Positions 40,300-50,296 of a stretch of 64,000 nt of DNA are shown here, piece by piece (the stretch's first letter is position 1; every line of letters begins with the position of its first letter). The notes under the pieces were generated by a model. It saw only the letters and a program-made list of their open reading frames with translations, searched no databases and was not told the DNA's origin. Both the position numbers and the translations under genes were made by a program. This DNA is from Chloroflexota bacterium (GTDB lineage Bacteria > Chloroflexota > UBA6077 > JACCZL01), in NCBI GenBank assembly GCA_020845495.1, contig JADLFM010000001.1, forward strand, positions 141,386 to 205,385, written 5' to 3'.

Positions 40300-40598
40300 C
40301 CCACTCTGGCGACAGCCCAGGTCGTGGCCCGTGCATGCTGGCAGCGCATGCTGGCAGCGCATGCCCAGACTCTAGTCCGCCGATGAACCGCCCGATGGTC
40401 GCGCGTGCAGACCTGGGGCGCCGCAACGGAAGGGCACGCTGTACACCTTGCCCACCGGCGGCCTCGCTGGGTCTCGTCCTCACCAGACCGCCGGCCTCGG
40501 CCTGTAGGCGTCTGGCCGAGACATGCGCAGCCTACTACGAGCCGGCGTACGCAGCAGATCAACCTCTCGAACCCTGTAGGCGGCCAGCCGAAACACGC
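40300..40598. other. intergenic stretch with short repeats
   Basis: About 300 nt between converging genes. It contains the 13-nt tandem GCATGCTGGCAGC twice plus a partial third copy (40333-40364). There is also a looser pair of CCTGTAGGCG-type repeats about 72 nt apart (40501 and 40573). No gene or clear terminator seen. Confidence 0.5.
40333..40364. repeat. 13-bp tandem repeat with GCATGC cores
   Basis: GCATGCTGGCAGC occurs at 40333-40345 and 40346-40358, followed by a partial GCATGC at 40359-40364. Each unit holds the palindrome GCATGC. It lies 34 nt past the end of the DHH gene. Confidence 0.8.
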
Positions 40599-41747
40599 TC
40601 AACCCACTGCTGCTGCGAAGCGGTCGAGCCGGAACAGACTGATATCGTGGCGGGATTCGCCGTGCTCGGCCAGGTCGGCCAGGATCTCGCCCATCACGCT
40701 GCAAAATTTGAAGCCGTGTCCCGAACAGGGCGAGGCAACCACGACGCGCGGATCACTCGGGAGCACGTCGACGATGAAGTGCTCGTCCGGGCTGTTGGTG
40801 AACATGCACGCCCGGAGTGCCATCGTCGGGCCAGCCCCATCCGGAAAGTACCGGTCCGCAAAGGAGCGTAGCATCACCTCGTCGCGGTCATTCGCCTCAC
40901 GGTCGATGGTCTCCGGATCGACCGCTTCTTCTAGATGGTGATACCGTCCGAACTTGAAGCCCGGCACTGAGACGACCGGAAACCCGTAGTAGCGCCCCTC
41001 CTCCACCTGGAGGTTGAAGATCGGGGAGCGCGACGGTTCGAACAGCGCCGGCCGAGTCGGCTGGAGCCAGGCGAGCACTTGCCGCTCCGGCGAGGTATGG
41101 CGCTTCAAGCTCGGCACCAGGTCGCCAATCCAGGCGCCAGCGCTTACGACGATCCGATCCGCCTCGTAGACAGCATGGTCCGTCTCGACCCGGATCGCGG
41201 CGCCGCGCGGCTCCCAACCGAGCACCCGCTCTCGAGCATGAATCTCCGCGCCGAGCGCCTGGGCCGCTCACACGTGCGCCACGATACAACGTTCAGAGAG
41301 CAGGTAGCCGCCGTCCGGCTGAAACACCACGAGATGCTCGGACGGCAGACGGTAGCCGGGGAAGCGGCGATTGACCTCGGTGCCGGTCAGGACTTCGTGA
41401 GCGAGGCCGTGCTCGAGACAGGACGTCTGAGAGCCGAGAAACGTCTGACTGCCTGGCGGCCCGGCGTCGATACCACCGGTGACAAACAGCAACTGCTCGC
41501 CGGCGCCTCGTTCGAGCTCGCGCCACAAGTCGTAGGCTCGCCGCAGGAGCGGGACGTAGGACGGGTCTTCGGAGTAAGCAAGCCGGATGATCCGGGTCAC
41601 CCCATGTGACGAGCCCATCGCATGCGGCACGTCAAATCGCTCGATACCGAGGGCGCGCCTGCCCCGACGGGCCAGATGGTAGACGGCGCTGCTACCCATC
41701 CCCCCGACGCCCAGCACGATGACGTCGTACCGCTGCACCCCGCTCAC
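40599..41747 (-). pseudogene. monomeric sarcosine oxidase / N-methyl amino acid oxidase (solA/MSOX-like), interrupted by in-frame TGA
   Basis: From a GTG at 41747 (GAGGGG upstream), one reading frame covers about 382 codons. It has the FAD dinucleotide motif GVGGMGSSAVYHLA near the start and, near the end, LRACMFTNSPDEHFIVD (the covalent-flavin Cys of MSOX) and SPCSGHGFKFCS. A single TGA at 41270-41268 splits it after SERCIVAHV; the same frame continues AAQALGAEIHARERV, which is exactly the family's next segment. A CGA-to-TGA change would explain it. The intact enzyme would oxidise N-methylglycine or related amines with FAD. Both halves keep coding-like composition, so the lesion is recent or a base error. 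Confidence 0.85.
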
Positions 41748-41948
41748 GCTCGCCCCCCTCGGCCTGCACGCCGATTCGCCCACGGCGCACTCCGGCCCAT
41801 ATGCTACCCTGCGACGGCGACGACTCGGCGCATGAGGCGGTCACCCAGGACAGCCTGTCCGATCCGAGCGCCGCCCGTGCGCACCGAGTCAAGACCTGGA
41901 ATGGCCATGTACCGAGCGAACGACTCTGTACCGAGAGGTGGAGGAGCC

Positions 41949-42926
41949 ATGGTGCAGGAGCGCCTGTATGGTCCAGATGCGCCGCCGATGCGCTACCCAG
42001 ACCCCGACATCGTCGCGCTGGAGCCAGCCTTCGCGCGCTACAAGCTCAGCAATACGGCCATCGCGCGGCTCTGGACCGGCGCGCTCTGGGCGGAAGGCCC
42101 GGCCTGGAGTGGCGGCGGGCGCTACCTCGTCTGGAGCGATATCCCGAACAATCGCCAGGTGCGCTGGCTAGAGGACGACGCTCGCGTCAGCGTCTTCCGC
42201 GCGCCATCTGGACAGAGCAACGGCAACACGTTCGACTTCCAGGGCCGTCAGATCTCGTGCGAACACCTGAACCGGCGCGTCGTCCGCTACGAGCACGATG
42301 GCACACTGACGGTCCTGGCCGACGCCTACGGCGGGAAACCGCTCAACTCCCCAAATGACGTGGTTGTCCATCCTGACGGTGGCGTCTGGTTCACCGACCC
42401 CCCCTACGGTACCGAGTCGGTCGGTGGGTATGAAGGCACGCCGGGTGGTGAAGTCCACTTGAAGAACGCCGTGTATCGGGTGGACCCGTCGAGCAGGCGC
42501 CTGGACATGGTGACCGACGAGCACGACCGGCCGAATGGCCTCTGCTTCTCGCCGGATTACTCGAAGCTGTACGTCGTCGACACCGGCGAGCCGCGCGACA
42601 TCTCGGTCTACGACGTGGCGGATGGCGCGAAGCTCGCGAACCGTCGCCTCTTCACCGACATGCTGGTGAAGGACCGGCGGGTCGGACCAGACGGCATTCG
42701 CGCCGACATCGACGGCAATATCTGGTCGTCATCCGGCAATACCGGAGCCGGCTACGACGGCGTCGCGGTGTTCTCGCCAGAAGGACAGGCCATCGGCCAG
42801 ATTCTCCTGCCGGAGCGCGCCGCCAATCTCTGCTTCGGCGGGCCGAAACGCAACCGGCTCTTCATCGCGGCCAGCCAGTCGCTTTACGCTGTGTACGTCA
42901 ACACCCGCGGCGCGCACATCTGCTGA
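41949..42926 (+). CDS. SMP-30/gluconolactonase-like protein
   Basis: A 325-residue six-bladed beta-propeller protein starting at ATG 41949 with GGAGGAG directly upstream. Metal-site residues of the SMP-30/LRE family are visible: Glu49 (LWAEGPAWSG), Asn136 (NSPNDVVVHPDGGVWFTDPPYG) and Asn196 (RPNGLCFSPD); a later GPDGIRADIDGNIW supplies the Asp. Relatives hydrolyse sugar lactones with Ca2+ or Zn2+. It is divergent from the interrupted oxidase and followed by a plus-strand amine oxidoreductase, suggesting a small catabolic neighbourhood. Confidence 0.87.
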   Translation: MVQERLYGPDAPPMRYPDPDIVALEPAFARYKLSNTAIARLWTGALWAEGPAWSGGGRYLVWSDIPNNRQVRWLEDDARVSVFRAPSGQSNGNTFDFQGRQISCEHLNRRVVRYEHDGTLTVLADAYGGKPLNSPNDVVVHPDGGVWFTDPPYGTESVGGYEGTPGGEVHLKNAVYRVDPSSRRLDMVTDEHDRPNGLCFSPDYSKLYVVDTGEPRDISVYDVADGAKLANRRLFTDMLVKDRRVGPDGIRADIDGNIWSSSGNTGAGYDGVAVFSPEGQAIGQILLPERAANLCFGGPKRNRLFIAASQSLYAVYVNTRGAHIC

Positions 42927-43029
42927 CCCCCCCCACCGCGTCCGCGACGATCCTGCCGCCCCGAGCCTTGACGGCTCGGGGCACACGTGCCATCCTGCCA
43001 CGAGCATCACACGAGAGGCAGAGAGTGCC

Positions 43030-44289
43030 ATGATCGAGCAGGCCGACGTCGTCGTCATCGGAGCCGGAGCGTTCGGGTCGAGCGTCGCCTACCATCTGGC
43101 AGCGCTGGGTACGCGTGACGTGGTGCTGCTCGACCGGTTCGAGCCCGGCTCCCAGACGTCGCCGCGCGCGGCCGGCCTGACCAGTCAGGTCCGCTCCACG
43201 GACACACTCACTCGCCTCGCACAGCGGTCTGTCCAGAAGCTCGAGCGCTTCCAGAAAGACCTCGGCCAACCGCTTCGCTTCGACCAGAGCGGCGCGCTCA
43301 AGATCGCCCGGACGCCGGAGCACGTCGCGCAGCTCGAACGTGAGGTGAAGCGCGGGCAGGCCCTCGGGCTACCCATCGACTTCATCGAGTACGCAGACGC
43401 TCGCGCCCTCTGCCCGGTCCTCGAACCGGCCGGCATCCTGGCAATGACGTTCAACCCGACCGACTGCAATGTCGAGCCGTCGCAGGTGGCGATTGGTTAT
43501 GTCCGCGCCGCCGAGGAGCTCGGGGTGACCGTCCTCGCGAACACGCCGGCCACGGGTATTGAGATTGGGGCCGGTGGCGTCAAAGCCGTCATGACGTCAC
43601 GCGGACCGATCCACACCGAGCAGGTGGTAGACGCGGCGGGTGCCTGGGCGCGCCTCGTGATGGAGTTGATGGGCGCTCGCCTGCCGATCGTGCCCACTCG
43701 CCACCAGTTGTTCATCACCGAGCCGATCGAGGGGATCACGCCGGCCATGCCGATTGCTCGGGTGATCGACGCCAATGTCTATATCCGCCACGAGTGGGGC
43801 GGGCTGATGCTCGGCGGCTACGAGCCGAACCCTCAGCAGTACGATATGACCGAGCTCGGACCGGACTTCCAGATCGCGGACCTGGATCTCGACGTCGACG
43901 CGCTCTGGGGGCTTGCGGGAAACGTGCAGGAGCAATTCCCGATCTTCCAGCAGCCATCTGTGAAACTGGCCGAGCATCGCGGCGGCCTTCCGACGATGAC
44001 GATGGACGATCGCTACATCCTGGGGCCGGTCCCTGGCGTGCGGGGCTTCTGGCTGCTCTGCGGCTGCTGCGTGGGCGGCCTGTCGACATCGCCGGGGCTT
44101 GGCGAGGCGCTCGCCCAGTGGATCGTCAGCAATGCACCTCCAATGGACCTGACCGAGCTTGGGGTCGAACGGTTCGCCAGTCAGGCCGTCTCCGAGGACG
44201 AGCTTCGCGCCCGCTGCCGTGCGACGTACGCGAATCACTACACGGCGAACGGCGGCGGGGAGTGGACGGCGCCGAGCGGTCGACGTTGA
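43030..44289 (+). CDS. FAD-dependent (DAO family) amine oxidoreductase, sarcosine/dimethylglycine dehydrogenase-like
   Basis: A 419-residue DAO-fold flavoprotein starting at ATG 43030 behind AGAGGCAGAGAG. The FAD motif VVVIGAGAFGSSVAYHLA is followed by LLDRFEPGSQTSPRAAGL. The central AAGAWARLVMELMGARLPIVPTRHQLFIT and the C-terminal GFWLLCGCCVGGLSTSPGLGEALAQWI place it with the N-terminal domain of sarcosine/dimethylglycine dehydrogenases, but it lacks the folate-binding GcvT-like C-terminal domain. It would oxidise a secondary or tertiary amine. It lies 103 nt after the SMP-30-like gene. Confidence 0.86.
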   Translation: MIEQADVVVIGAGAFGSSVAYHLAALGTRDVVLLDRFEPGSQTSPRAAGLTSQVRSTDTLTRLAQRSVQKLERFQKDLGQPLRFDQSGALKIARTPEHVAQLEREVKRGQALGLPIDFIEYADARALCPVLEPAGILAMTFNPTDCNVEPSQVAIGYVRAAEELGVTVLANTPATGIEIGAGGVKAVMTSRGPIHTEQVVDAAGAWARLVMELMGARLPIVPTRHQLFITEPIEGITPAMPIARVIDANVYIRHEWGGLMLGGYEPNPQQYDMTELGPDFQIADLDLDVDALWGLAGNVQEQFPIFQQPSVKLAEHRGGLPTMTMDDRYILGPVPGVRGFWLLCGCCVGGLSTSPGLGEALAQWIVSNAPPMDLTELGVERFASQAVSEDELRARCRATYANHYTANGGGEWTAPSGRR

Positions 44290-44743
44290 CAGGGGCGGCA
44301 CGGCCCGACCTGTGCCGACGCGACCGAGACTCGACCCTGGTCCGACCGTACCCTGACAGCGATCCGGCACAGTTCCTTACGACGACTGTCGGTGCGACAG
44401 CCGGAGTTTGCCGGTCGACGGCTTCGAGCAGGGCAGCCCGGCCCGACCCGGCATCGTACTGATCTCGACAGGCCGGGGGCGAGCCTACACGTTCTGGGAT
44501 GGACGTGCTACAACACGCTACGTGGTGACGGGTGCGCTCGTAACTCGACTGTAAGGCACACTCCGTGTCGAATCAGCGTTACACTTCTTGTTAGCACGAC
44601 GACATTGCCGTCGTCGGCGAGCGCATTCTCGGGCCACATACGAGCGTCGATACTAGAGGTAGGCGAGTGAGCCGTCCCCACCCCAGGGCGCGGCCCGCCC
44701 GTTCGCGCCGGGACGCATCTTCCGATGGAGCGAGGTGCCAGGG
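44290..44743. other. intergenic leader of the glucan/trehalose cluster
   Basis: About 450 nt without a coding-like frame. There is a nested inverted-repeat pattern GTAAC-TCGAC ... GTCGA ... GTTAC (44540-44582) that could be an operator or a hairpin. Composition drops to more A/T around 44560-44650, fitting a promoter region for the cluster, but no convincing -35/-10 pair was identified. GCGAGG lies about 8 nt before the next ATG. Confidence 0.4.
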
Positions 44744-46219
44744 ATGACCGGCAACGGGCCGAAATATCTGGCGATTCACGGACACTTCTATCAGCCGCCG
44801 CGCTACGACCCCTTCACCGGGCGACTCGCCCGCGAGGCCGGCGCGGAGCCATATCGCAACTTCAATGAGAAGATCGCCGCCGAGTGCTACCGGCCGAACG
44901 CGCGGCTCGGGAACTTCGGACGGATGAGCTTCGACCTTGGGCCGACGCTTGCGGACTGGCTCGAGCGGCACGACCGCGCGACCTACGCTCAGATTCTGGC
45001 CCAGGAGCACGCACACTACGAGCGCTTTGGACACAGCAATGCGCTCGCCCAGGTCTACAGTCACGCGATCCTGCCACTGGCAAGCGAGCGCGAGAAGCAG
45101 ATCCAGGTGGCCTGGGGCCTTGCTGATTTTCAGCACCGCTTTGGGCACGCGCCGGACGGCATGTGGCTCGCTGAGACGGCCGCCGACTCGGCCTCGCTCG
45201 GCATGCTGCTCGACCACGGCATTCGCTTCACCGTACTCGCGCCCTGGCAGGCCGCCGGGCCGATCGAGCCGGGCGAATCGTACTGGGTACGGCTCGCCGA
45301 CGGACGGCGGATCGCGGCGTTCTTCTATAACGGTGAATTGTCCGGCCGAGTCTCGTTCGACTCCGCCTTTACGACCAACGCGGACACCTTCGGCATGCAA
45401 GGGTTGCTGCGCCACGTCGACAAGGATCGGCTGAGCCGCGGCGACCAGCAACTCATCCTGATCGCGACCGACGGCGAGCTCTATGGGCACCATCAGGTGT
45501 ACCGCGACAAGTTCCTGGCACACCTGCTCTCGGTCAGCGCGCCAGCTCACGGCTTCGAGGTGACGAGCCTGAGCCGGCACCTGGCCGCGCATCCGCCGCG
45601 CCGTGAGGTCCGGCTGGAAGAGGGCAGTTCCTGGAGCTGCCATCACGGGGTCGAACGTTGGCGGGGTGACTGCGAGTGCGTCGACGGACACGGCAGCTGG
45701 AAATGGGCACTCCGACAGGCGCTCTCGACGCTGGCGGCACGGATCGACGCGCTCTACGAGCACGCGGCGCGTAAACTGCTGAACGAGCCGTGGGCGGCTG
45801 AGGAGGAGTACATCTGGGTCCGGCTCGGAGTTCTCTCTCGCGACCAGTTCTGGGCACGCCACGCGCGTGACCAACGCATCGGTCGCCGCCGAGTGTCAGC
45901 CCTGCTCGAAGCCCAGTACTACCGCCACCTGATGTTCGCGAGCTGCGCCTGGTTCTTCGAAGACCTCGATCGTATCGAGCCGCGGAACGCGATCGGTTAC
46001 GGGGTACGTGCGTTGCACGAGGCCGAGCGAGTCCACCACACAGACCTGCTCACAGCTTACGCTTGCGACCTACGAAGTGCGCGCAGTTCGAAGACCGGTC
46101 GCACCGGCGTCGATTTGTTGGCGGAGATCCTGGCCGGCGCGCCCGGCGCCGCGCACTGGGTACGGGGACGTGGCGTGCACGCGCGGCACGACGGCGAGCC
46201 TCTGGTGGTGGTAGCCTGA
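44744..46219 (+). CDS. GH57 family glycoside hydrolase (DUF3536-type)
   Basis: A 491-residue protein starting at ATG 44744 (a GTG three codons earlier is possible). KYLAIHGHFYQPPRYDPFTG is the usual N-terminus. The catalytic candidates are Glu144 (DGMWLAETAAD) and Asp243 (LIATDGELYGHH). The C-terminal part (LSRHLAAHPPRREVRLEEGSSWSCHHGVERW) matches DUF3536-containing proteins, which are often about 800 residues, so this one is short. It probably acts on alpha-glucan. Its stop lies 4 nt before glgE, so it is almost certainly cotranscribed with it. Precise reaction unknown. Confidence 0.85.
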   Translation: MTGNGPKYLAIHGHFYQPPRYDPFTGRLAREAGAEPYRNFNEKIAAECYRPNARLGNFGRMSFDLGPTLADWLERHDRATYAQILAQEHAHYERFGHSNALAQVYSHAILPLASEREKQIQVAWGLADFQHRFGHAPDGMWLAETAADSASLGMLLDHGIRFTVLAPWQAAGPIEPGESYWVRLADGRRIAAFFYNGELSGRVSFDSAFTTNADTFGMQGLLRHVDKDRLSRGDQQLILIATDGELYGHHQVYRDKFLAHLLSVSAPAHGFEVTSLSRHLAAHPPRREVRLEEGSSWSCHHGVERWRGDCECVDGHGSWKWALRQALSTLAARIDALYEHAARKLLNEPWAAEEEYIWVRLGVLSRDQFWARHARDQRIGRRRVSALLEAQYYRHLMFASCAWFFEDLDRIEPRNAIGYGVRALHEAERVHHTDLLTAYACDLRSARSSKTGRTGVDLLAEILAGAPGAAHWVRGRGVHARHDGEPLVVVA

Positions 46220-46223
46220 AGGT

Positions 46224-48392
46224 ATGACCGAGCCAGGACCAGCCCAGCGGCCCTCTCCGAGCGATCGCCCCCCGGCACTGCCAGCATCTGGCGTCGATCC
46301 CGCTTCGACCGACGCCAGTACCACGCCCACGATGCGACGGCCTGCCTCGTGCGGCCAACCATCCGAACCGGCTCCTCCCCAACCGGCTTCCACCAGTTCT
46401 GCTCTGCCATCGAGCACGGACGACGGTTGTGCCGATACTCTGCCGGCGGCCTACCGCACCGTCGTCATCGAGCGCGTGACACCGTCCGTCGACGATGGCC
46501 GCTACGCCGTCAAGCGCGAGACAGGCGACAGTCTGATCGTCGAAGCCGACATCTTCAAGGAAGGGCACGACCTGTTTGCCGCGCGCGTCGCGTACCGACT
46601 GCCACACGACGACGCCTGGCAGTACACGCCGATGAGGTTCGTGGACAACGACCGTTGGCGCGGCGAGATCGCGTTGACCGAGCCTGGCCGCTGGACCTAC
46701 ACCGTCGAGGCGTATCCTGACCTGTATCGGTCTTGGGTGGCCGACACCCGCAAGAAGGCCGAGGCCGGCCAGGATGTGACTGGCGACTTGCTGGAAGGCG
46801 CCCGCCTCGTGGCACAGGCAGCCGAGCGGGCGCCGCGCGGCGAGCGCAACACCCTCGCCGACGCGAGCAAGACGATCGAGGCGCGCGCCAGCACGCCGGA
46901 TGGACTTCAGTTGGCGCTCGATCCGGTGCTCACCGATCTCGTGGCCGGGTATTTCGATCCCGACCTCGTCACGCGCTACGACCGTGACTTCGAGGTGATG
47001 GTGGATCGCGTGCGCGCCCGCTTCGGCGCCTGGTACGAGATCTTCCCGCGCTCCCAGGGCACCGACCCTACCCGCTCTGCGACGTTCCGCGAGGCCGAGC
47101 AGCGCGTACCGGACATCGCAGCGATGGGCTTCGACGTCCTGTACCTCACGCCGATCCATCCGATTGGACACACCAATCGCAAGGGACCAAACAACGCACT
47201 AACGGCCGGCCCGGACGACCCTGGCAGCCCGTACGCCATCGGCAGTGCGGCCGGCGGACATACCGCCGTCGAGCCGAGCCTCGGGACGCTTGCCGACTTC
47301 GACCATTTCGAGCGGGTGGTCCGAGACCACGGCATGGAGATCGCCCTGGATTTCGCCATTCAGGTATCGCCGGACCACCCCTGGGTTACGGAGCATCCGG
47401 AGTGGTTCTACCACCGCCCGGACGGCTCGATTAAATTCGCCGAGAACCCGCCAAAGAAGTACGAGGACATCTACCCGATCAATTTTCACACCGAGGATTG
47501 GCGTGCACTCTGGACGGCCTTGAAGGACGTGGTGCTGTTCTGGGTAGGCCATGGCGTCAAGATCTACCGGGTCGACAACCCCCACACCAAGCCGCTCGAC
47601 TTCTGGGAATGGATGATTCGGGAGGTTCAGTGCGATCACCCGGACGTGATCTTCCTCTCGGAGGCGTTCACCCGCCCAAAGGTGATGCGCGCGCTGGCGA
47701 AAGCCGGCTTCACCCAGTCCTACACCTACTTCACGTGGCGCAACTACAAGGACGAGATCGCCGAGTACCTGACCGAGATCACGCATCCGCCGGTCGCGGA
47801 GTACTTCCGAGGCAACTTGTTCGTCAACACGCCGGACATCCTGCCTGAGATCCTACAGCAGGGTGGGCGGCCGGCATTCATCATGCGGCTGGTTCTGGCT
47901 GCGACAGCCGGCTCCACATACGGTATCTACAACGGCTTCGAGCTCTGCGAGAACGTGTCGCGTGGACCAGGTAGCGAGTACTACCTCGACTCTGAGATGT
48001 ACCAGTTCAAGGTCTGGGACTGGGATCGGCCGGGCAACATCGTCGACGTCGTTTCGCGGGTCAACCGGATCCGCCGGGACAATCCCGCCCTCCACGAATA
48101 CAGCAATCTCCGTTTCTACTTCTCGGAAGATCCCAACATCCTGTTTTATGGCAAGGCGACGCCGGAGGGTGACAACGTCATCTTCGTGGTGCTCAACGTC
48201 GATCCGTTCGCGCCACACTATGGGACGATCGTGTTGCCGCCTGGCGAGCACGGTATCCGTGACGATGAGACGTATGAGGTCGAGGATCTGCTAACGGGCG
48301 CGCGGTACACCTGGTACGGGCGGCACAACTGGGTCCGGCTCGATCCAGGTGTCTGGCCGGCTCATATCTTGCGGGTTCACCGAGCCGTCTGA
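46224..48392 (+). CDS. glgE: alpha-1,4-glucan:maltose-1-phosphate maltosyltransferase (GlgE)
   Basis: A 722-residue GH13_3 enzyme. The first ~75 residues are Pro/Ser/Thr-rich and probably disordered; the family part begins YRTVVIERVTPSVDDGRYAVKR. The nucleophile is Asp451 (YRVDNPHTKP) and the acid/base Glu480 (FLSEAFTRPK); PIHPIGHTNRKG and YPINFHTEDW are GlgE hallmarks. It extends linear alpha-1,4-glucan by maltosyl units from alpha-maltose-1-phosphate in the cytosol. It is flanked by the GH57 gene upstream and treS/mak downstream, which make its donor. A 194-nt gap separates it from treS. Confidence 0.95.
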   Translation: MTEPGPAQRPSPSDRPPALPASGVDPASTDASTTPTMRRPASCGQPSEPAPPQPASTSSALPSSTDDGCADTLPAAYRTVVIERVTPSVDDGRYAVKRETGDSLIVEADIFKEGHDLFAARVAYRLPHDDAWQYTPMRFVDNDRWRGEIALTEPGRWTYTVEAYPDLYRSWVADTRKKAEAGQDVTGDLLEGARLVAQAAERAPRGERNTLADASKTIEARASTPDGLQLALDPVLTDLVAGYFDPDLVTRYDRDFEVMVDRVRARFGAWYEIFPRSQGTDPTRSATFREAEQRVPDIAAMGFDVLYLTPIHPIGHTNRKGPNNALTAGPDDPGSPYAIGSAAGGHTAVEPSLGTLADFDHFERVVRDHGMEIALDFAIQVSPDHPWVTEHPEWFYHRPDGSIKFAENPPKKYEDIYPINFHTEDWRALWTALKDVVLFWVGHGVKIYRVDNPHTKPLDFWEWMIREVQCDHPDVIFLSEAFTRPKVMRALAKAGFTQSYTYFTWRNYKDEIAEYLTEITHPPVAEYFRGNLFVNTPDILPEILQQGGRPAFIMRLVLAATAGSTYGIYNGFELCENVSRGPGSEYYLDSEMYQFKVWDWDRPGNIVDVVSRVNRIRRDNPALHEYSNLRFYFSEDPNILFYGKATPEGDNVIFVVLNVDPFAPHYGTIVLPPGEHGIRDDETYEVEDLLTGARYTWYGRHNWVRLDPGVWPAHILRVHRAV

Positions 48393-48586
48393 CGCCTGGA
48401 CGGGCCGTTGCATGGCAAGTCGCGTCGGCCGGCGTTCCCGCGGCCTCATCTCCCATGTCGGCGCTCGAGGATGCCTTCCCGCACGACGGCGCATCCACAC
48501 GGTGAAACGGGCACAGTATCGGCGTCGGCGCGAAGGTTGGATGGAGCCGGTCGGGGGAGACAGCGGCAGCGTGGGGTGGAGCGAGC

Positions 48587-50296
48587 GTGGCCATTAATGA
48601 ACCGACGACACGACTGAGCGACCCTCAGGGCCGCCTCGAAGACGACGACCTCTGGTACAAAGACGCGATCGTCTACGAGCTGCACGTTCGCGCGTTCTAC
48701 GACAGTGACGCAGATGGCATCGGCGACTTTCGTGGACTGATCGAAAAGCTCGACTACCTCAAGGATCTCGGCGTCACCTGCATCTGGATCCTCCCCTTCT
48801 TCCCGTCGCCCCTCAAAGACGATGGTTACGACATCGCCAACTACCACGACGTCCACCCATCCCTTGGGACACTGGTGGACTTCGAGACGTTCGTGATCGA
48901 GGCGCACCGCCGCGGGCTTCGGGTGATGACCGAGATGGTGATGAACCACACCTCGGACCAGCATCCCTGGTTCCAGTCCGCTCGGTCGTCGCCGGACTCG
49001 CCATACCGTGACTACTACGTCTGGTCCGACACCGACCAGAAGTATCCCGACGCCCGGATCATCTTCACCGACACCGAGCGCTCGAACTGGACCTGGGATC
49101 AGCAGGCGGGCCAGTACTTCTGGCACCGCTTCTTCAGCCAGCAGCCGGACCTCAACTTCGACAACCCTGAGGTCCGGCGGGCCATCATCGACGGGCTTCG
49201 CTTCTGGCTAGATCGCGGCGTCGATGGTATCCGGCTCGATGCCATCCCCTACCTGTACGAGCGGGAGGGGACGAACTGCGAGAACCTGCCAGAGACGCAT
49301 GCCTACATCAAGGAAGTGCGGGCGGTCATCGACCAGAACTACCAGGGCCGGGTGCTCCTGGCCGAGGCAAATCAGTGGCCGGCCGACGTCCGTGCCTACT
49401 TCGGTGACGACGCCGAGTGCAACAGGGCGTTCCATTTCCCATTGATGCCCCGGATCTTCATGGCGATCCGGCGCGAGGAGCGGACGCCCATCGTCGAGAT
49501 CCTGAAGCAGACACCGGACCTACCGCCGAAGAGCCAGTGGGCGATTTTTCTCCGCAATCACGACGAACTGACGCTCGAAATGGTGACGGACGACGAGCGC
49601 GACTACATGTACAAGGAGTACGCCCGCGACCCGCTGATGCGGGTGAACATCGGTATCCGCCGCCGCCTCGCCCCGTTGATGGATAACGGGCGCCGCCAGA
49701 TTGAGCTCCTGAACGGACTAATTCTCTCGATGCCGGGCACGCCAATCATCTACTACGGCGACGAGATCGGCATGGGTGACAACATCTTCCTCGGCGACCG
49801 TAACGGGGTGCGCACGCCGATGCAGTGGAGTCTGGATCGCAACGCGGGCTTCTCGCGCGCCGACGCGGCCCGCCTCTACAGCCCGGTCATTGTCGACCCC
49901 GTCTATGGCTACCAGGCCGTCAACGTCGAGGCGCAGCTTCGGATAGCGACGTCGTTGCTCCATTGGATGCGGCGGATCATCCATATTCGCAAGCGCTATC
50001 GGGCGTTCGGGCGCGGCTCGATCGAGTTTCTGACACCGTCCAATCAGCGAATCCTCGCCTATCTGCGCGAGTACGAGGGCGAATGCCTCCTGATCGTCAA
50101 CAACCTCTCGCGCTTCTCTCAGCCGGTCGAACTGGATCTGAGCCGCTTCGCGGGCGCAAGACTCGTGGAACTGTTCGGTGAGACGCCGTTCCCTCGGATC
50201 GGAACGCTTCCGTATATGCTGAGCCTGGGTCCTCACGCCTTCATGTGGTTCCGCCTCGACACGCCGCGTGACGCCGATGGAGAGGCCGGGCCGTGA
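48587..50296 (+). CDS. treS: trehalose synthase (maltose alpha-D-glucosyltransferase)
   Basis: A 569-residue GH13_16 enzyme starting at GTG 48587. The TreS N-terminus [26 protein letters not shown] is intact. Catalytic residues are Asp218 ([12 protein letters not shown]), Glu260 (VLLAEANQW) and Asp326 ([11 protein letters not shown]). It isomerises maltose and trehalose and, with the maltokinase, channels trehalose towards GlgE. Its TGA overlaps the GTG of the maltokinase gene (GTGA). It carries no fused kinase domain; the kinase is a separate gene. Confidence 0.95.
   Translation: MAINEPTTRLSDPQGRLEDDDLWYKDAIVYELHVRAFYDSDADGIGDFRGLIEKLDYLKDLGVTCIWILPFFPSPLKDDGYDIANYHDVHPSLGTLVDFETFVIEAHRRGLRVMTEMVMNHTSDQHPWFQSARSSPDSPYRDYYVWSDTDQKYPDARIIFTDTERSNWTWDQQAGQYFWHRFFSQQPDLNFDNPEVRRAIIDGLRFWLDRGVDGIRLDAIPYLYEREGTNCENLPETHAYIKEVRAVIDQNYQGRVLLAEANQWPADVRAYFGDDAECNRAFHFPLMPRIFMAIRREERTPIVEILKQTPDLPPKSQWAIFLRNHDELTLEMVTDDERDYMYKEYARDPLMRVNIGIRRRLAPLMDNGRRQIELLNGLILSMPGTPIIYYGDEIGMGDNIFLGDRNGVRTPMQWSLDRNAGFSRADAARLYSPVIVDPVYGYQAVNVEAQLRIATSLLHWMRRIIHIRKRYRAFGRGSIEFLTPSNQRILAYLREYEGECLLIVNNLSRFSQPVELDLSRFAGARLVELFGETPFPRIGTLPYMLSLGPHAFMWFRLDTPRDADGEAGP

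Noticed and set aside
40599..41747. Selenoprotein reading of the in-frame TGA
   Set aside because: MSOX-family proteins are not known to use selenocysteine at this site, the aligned residue is not catalytic, and no obvious SECIS-like hairpin follows. A nonsense change is simpler.
44591..45874. Long open frame antisense to the GH57 gene
   Set aside because: Same GC-driven effect; the sense strand carries the intact GH57 catalytic motifs.
46224..46450. Disordered N-terminal extension of GlgE as a separate gene
   Set aside because: No independent start/stop structure; it is in frame and only 4 nt after the preceding gene, though a later start cannot be excluded.
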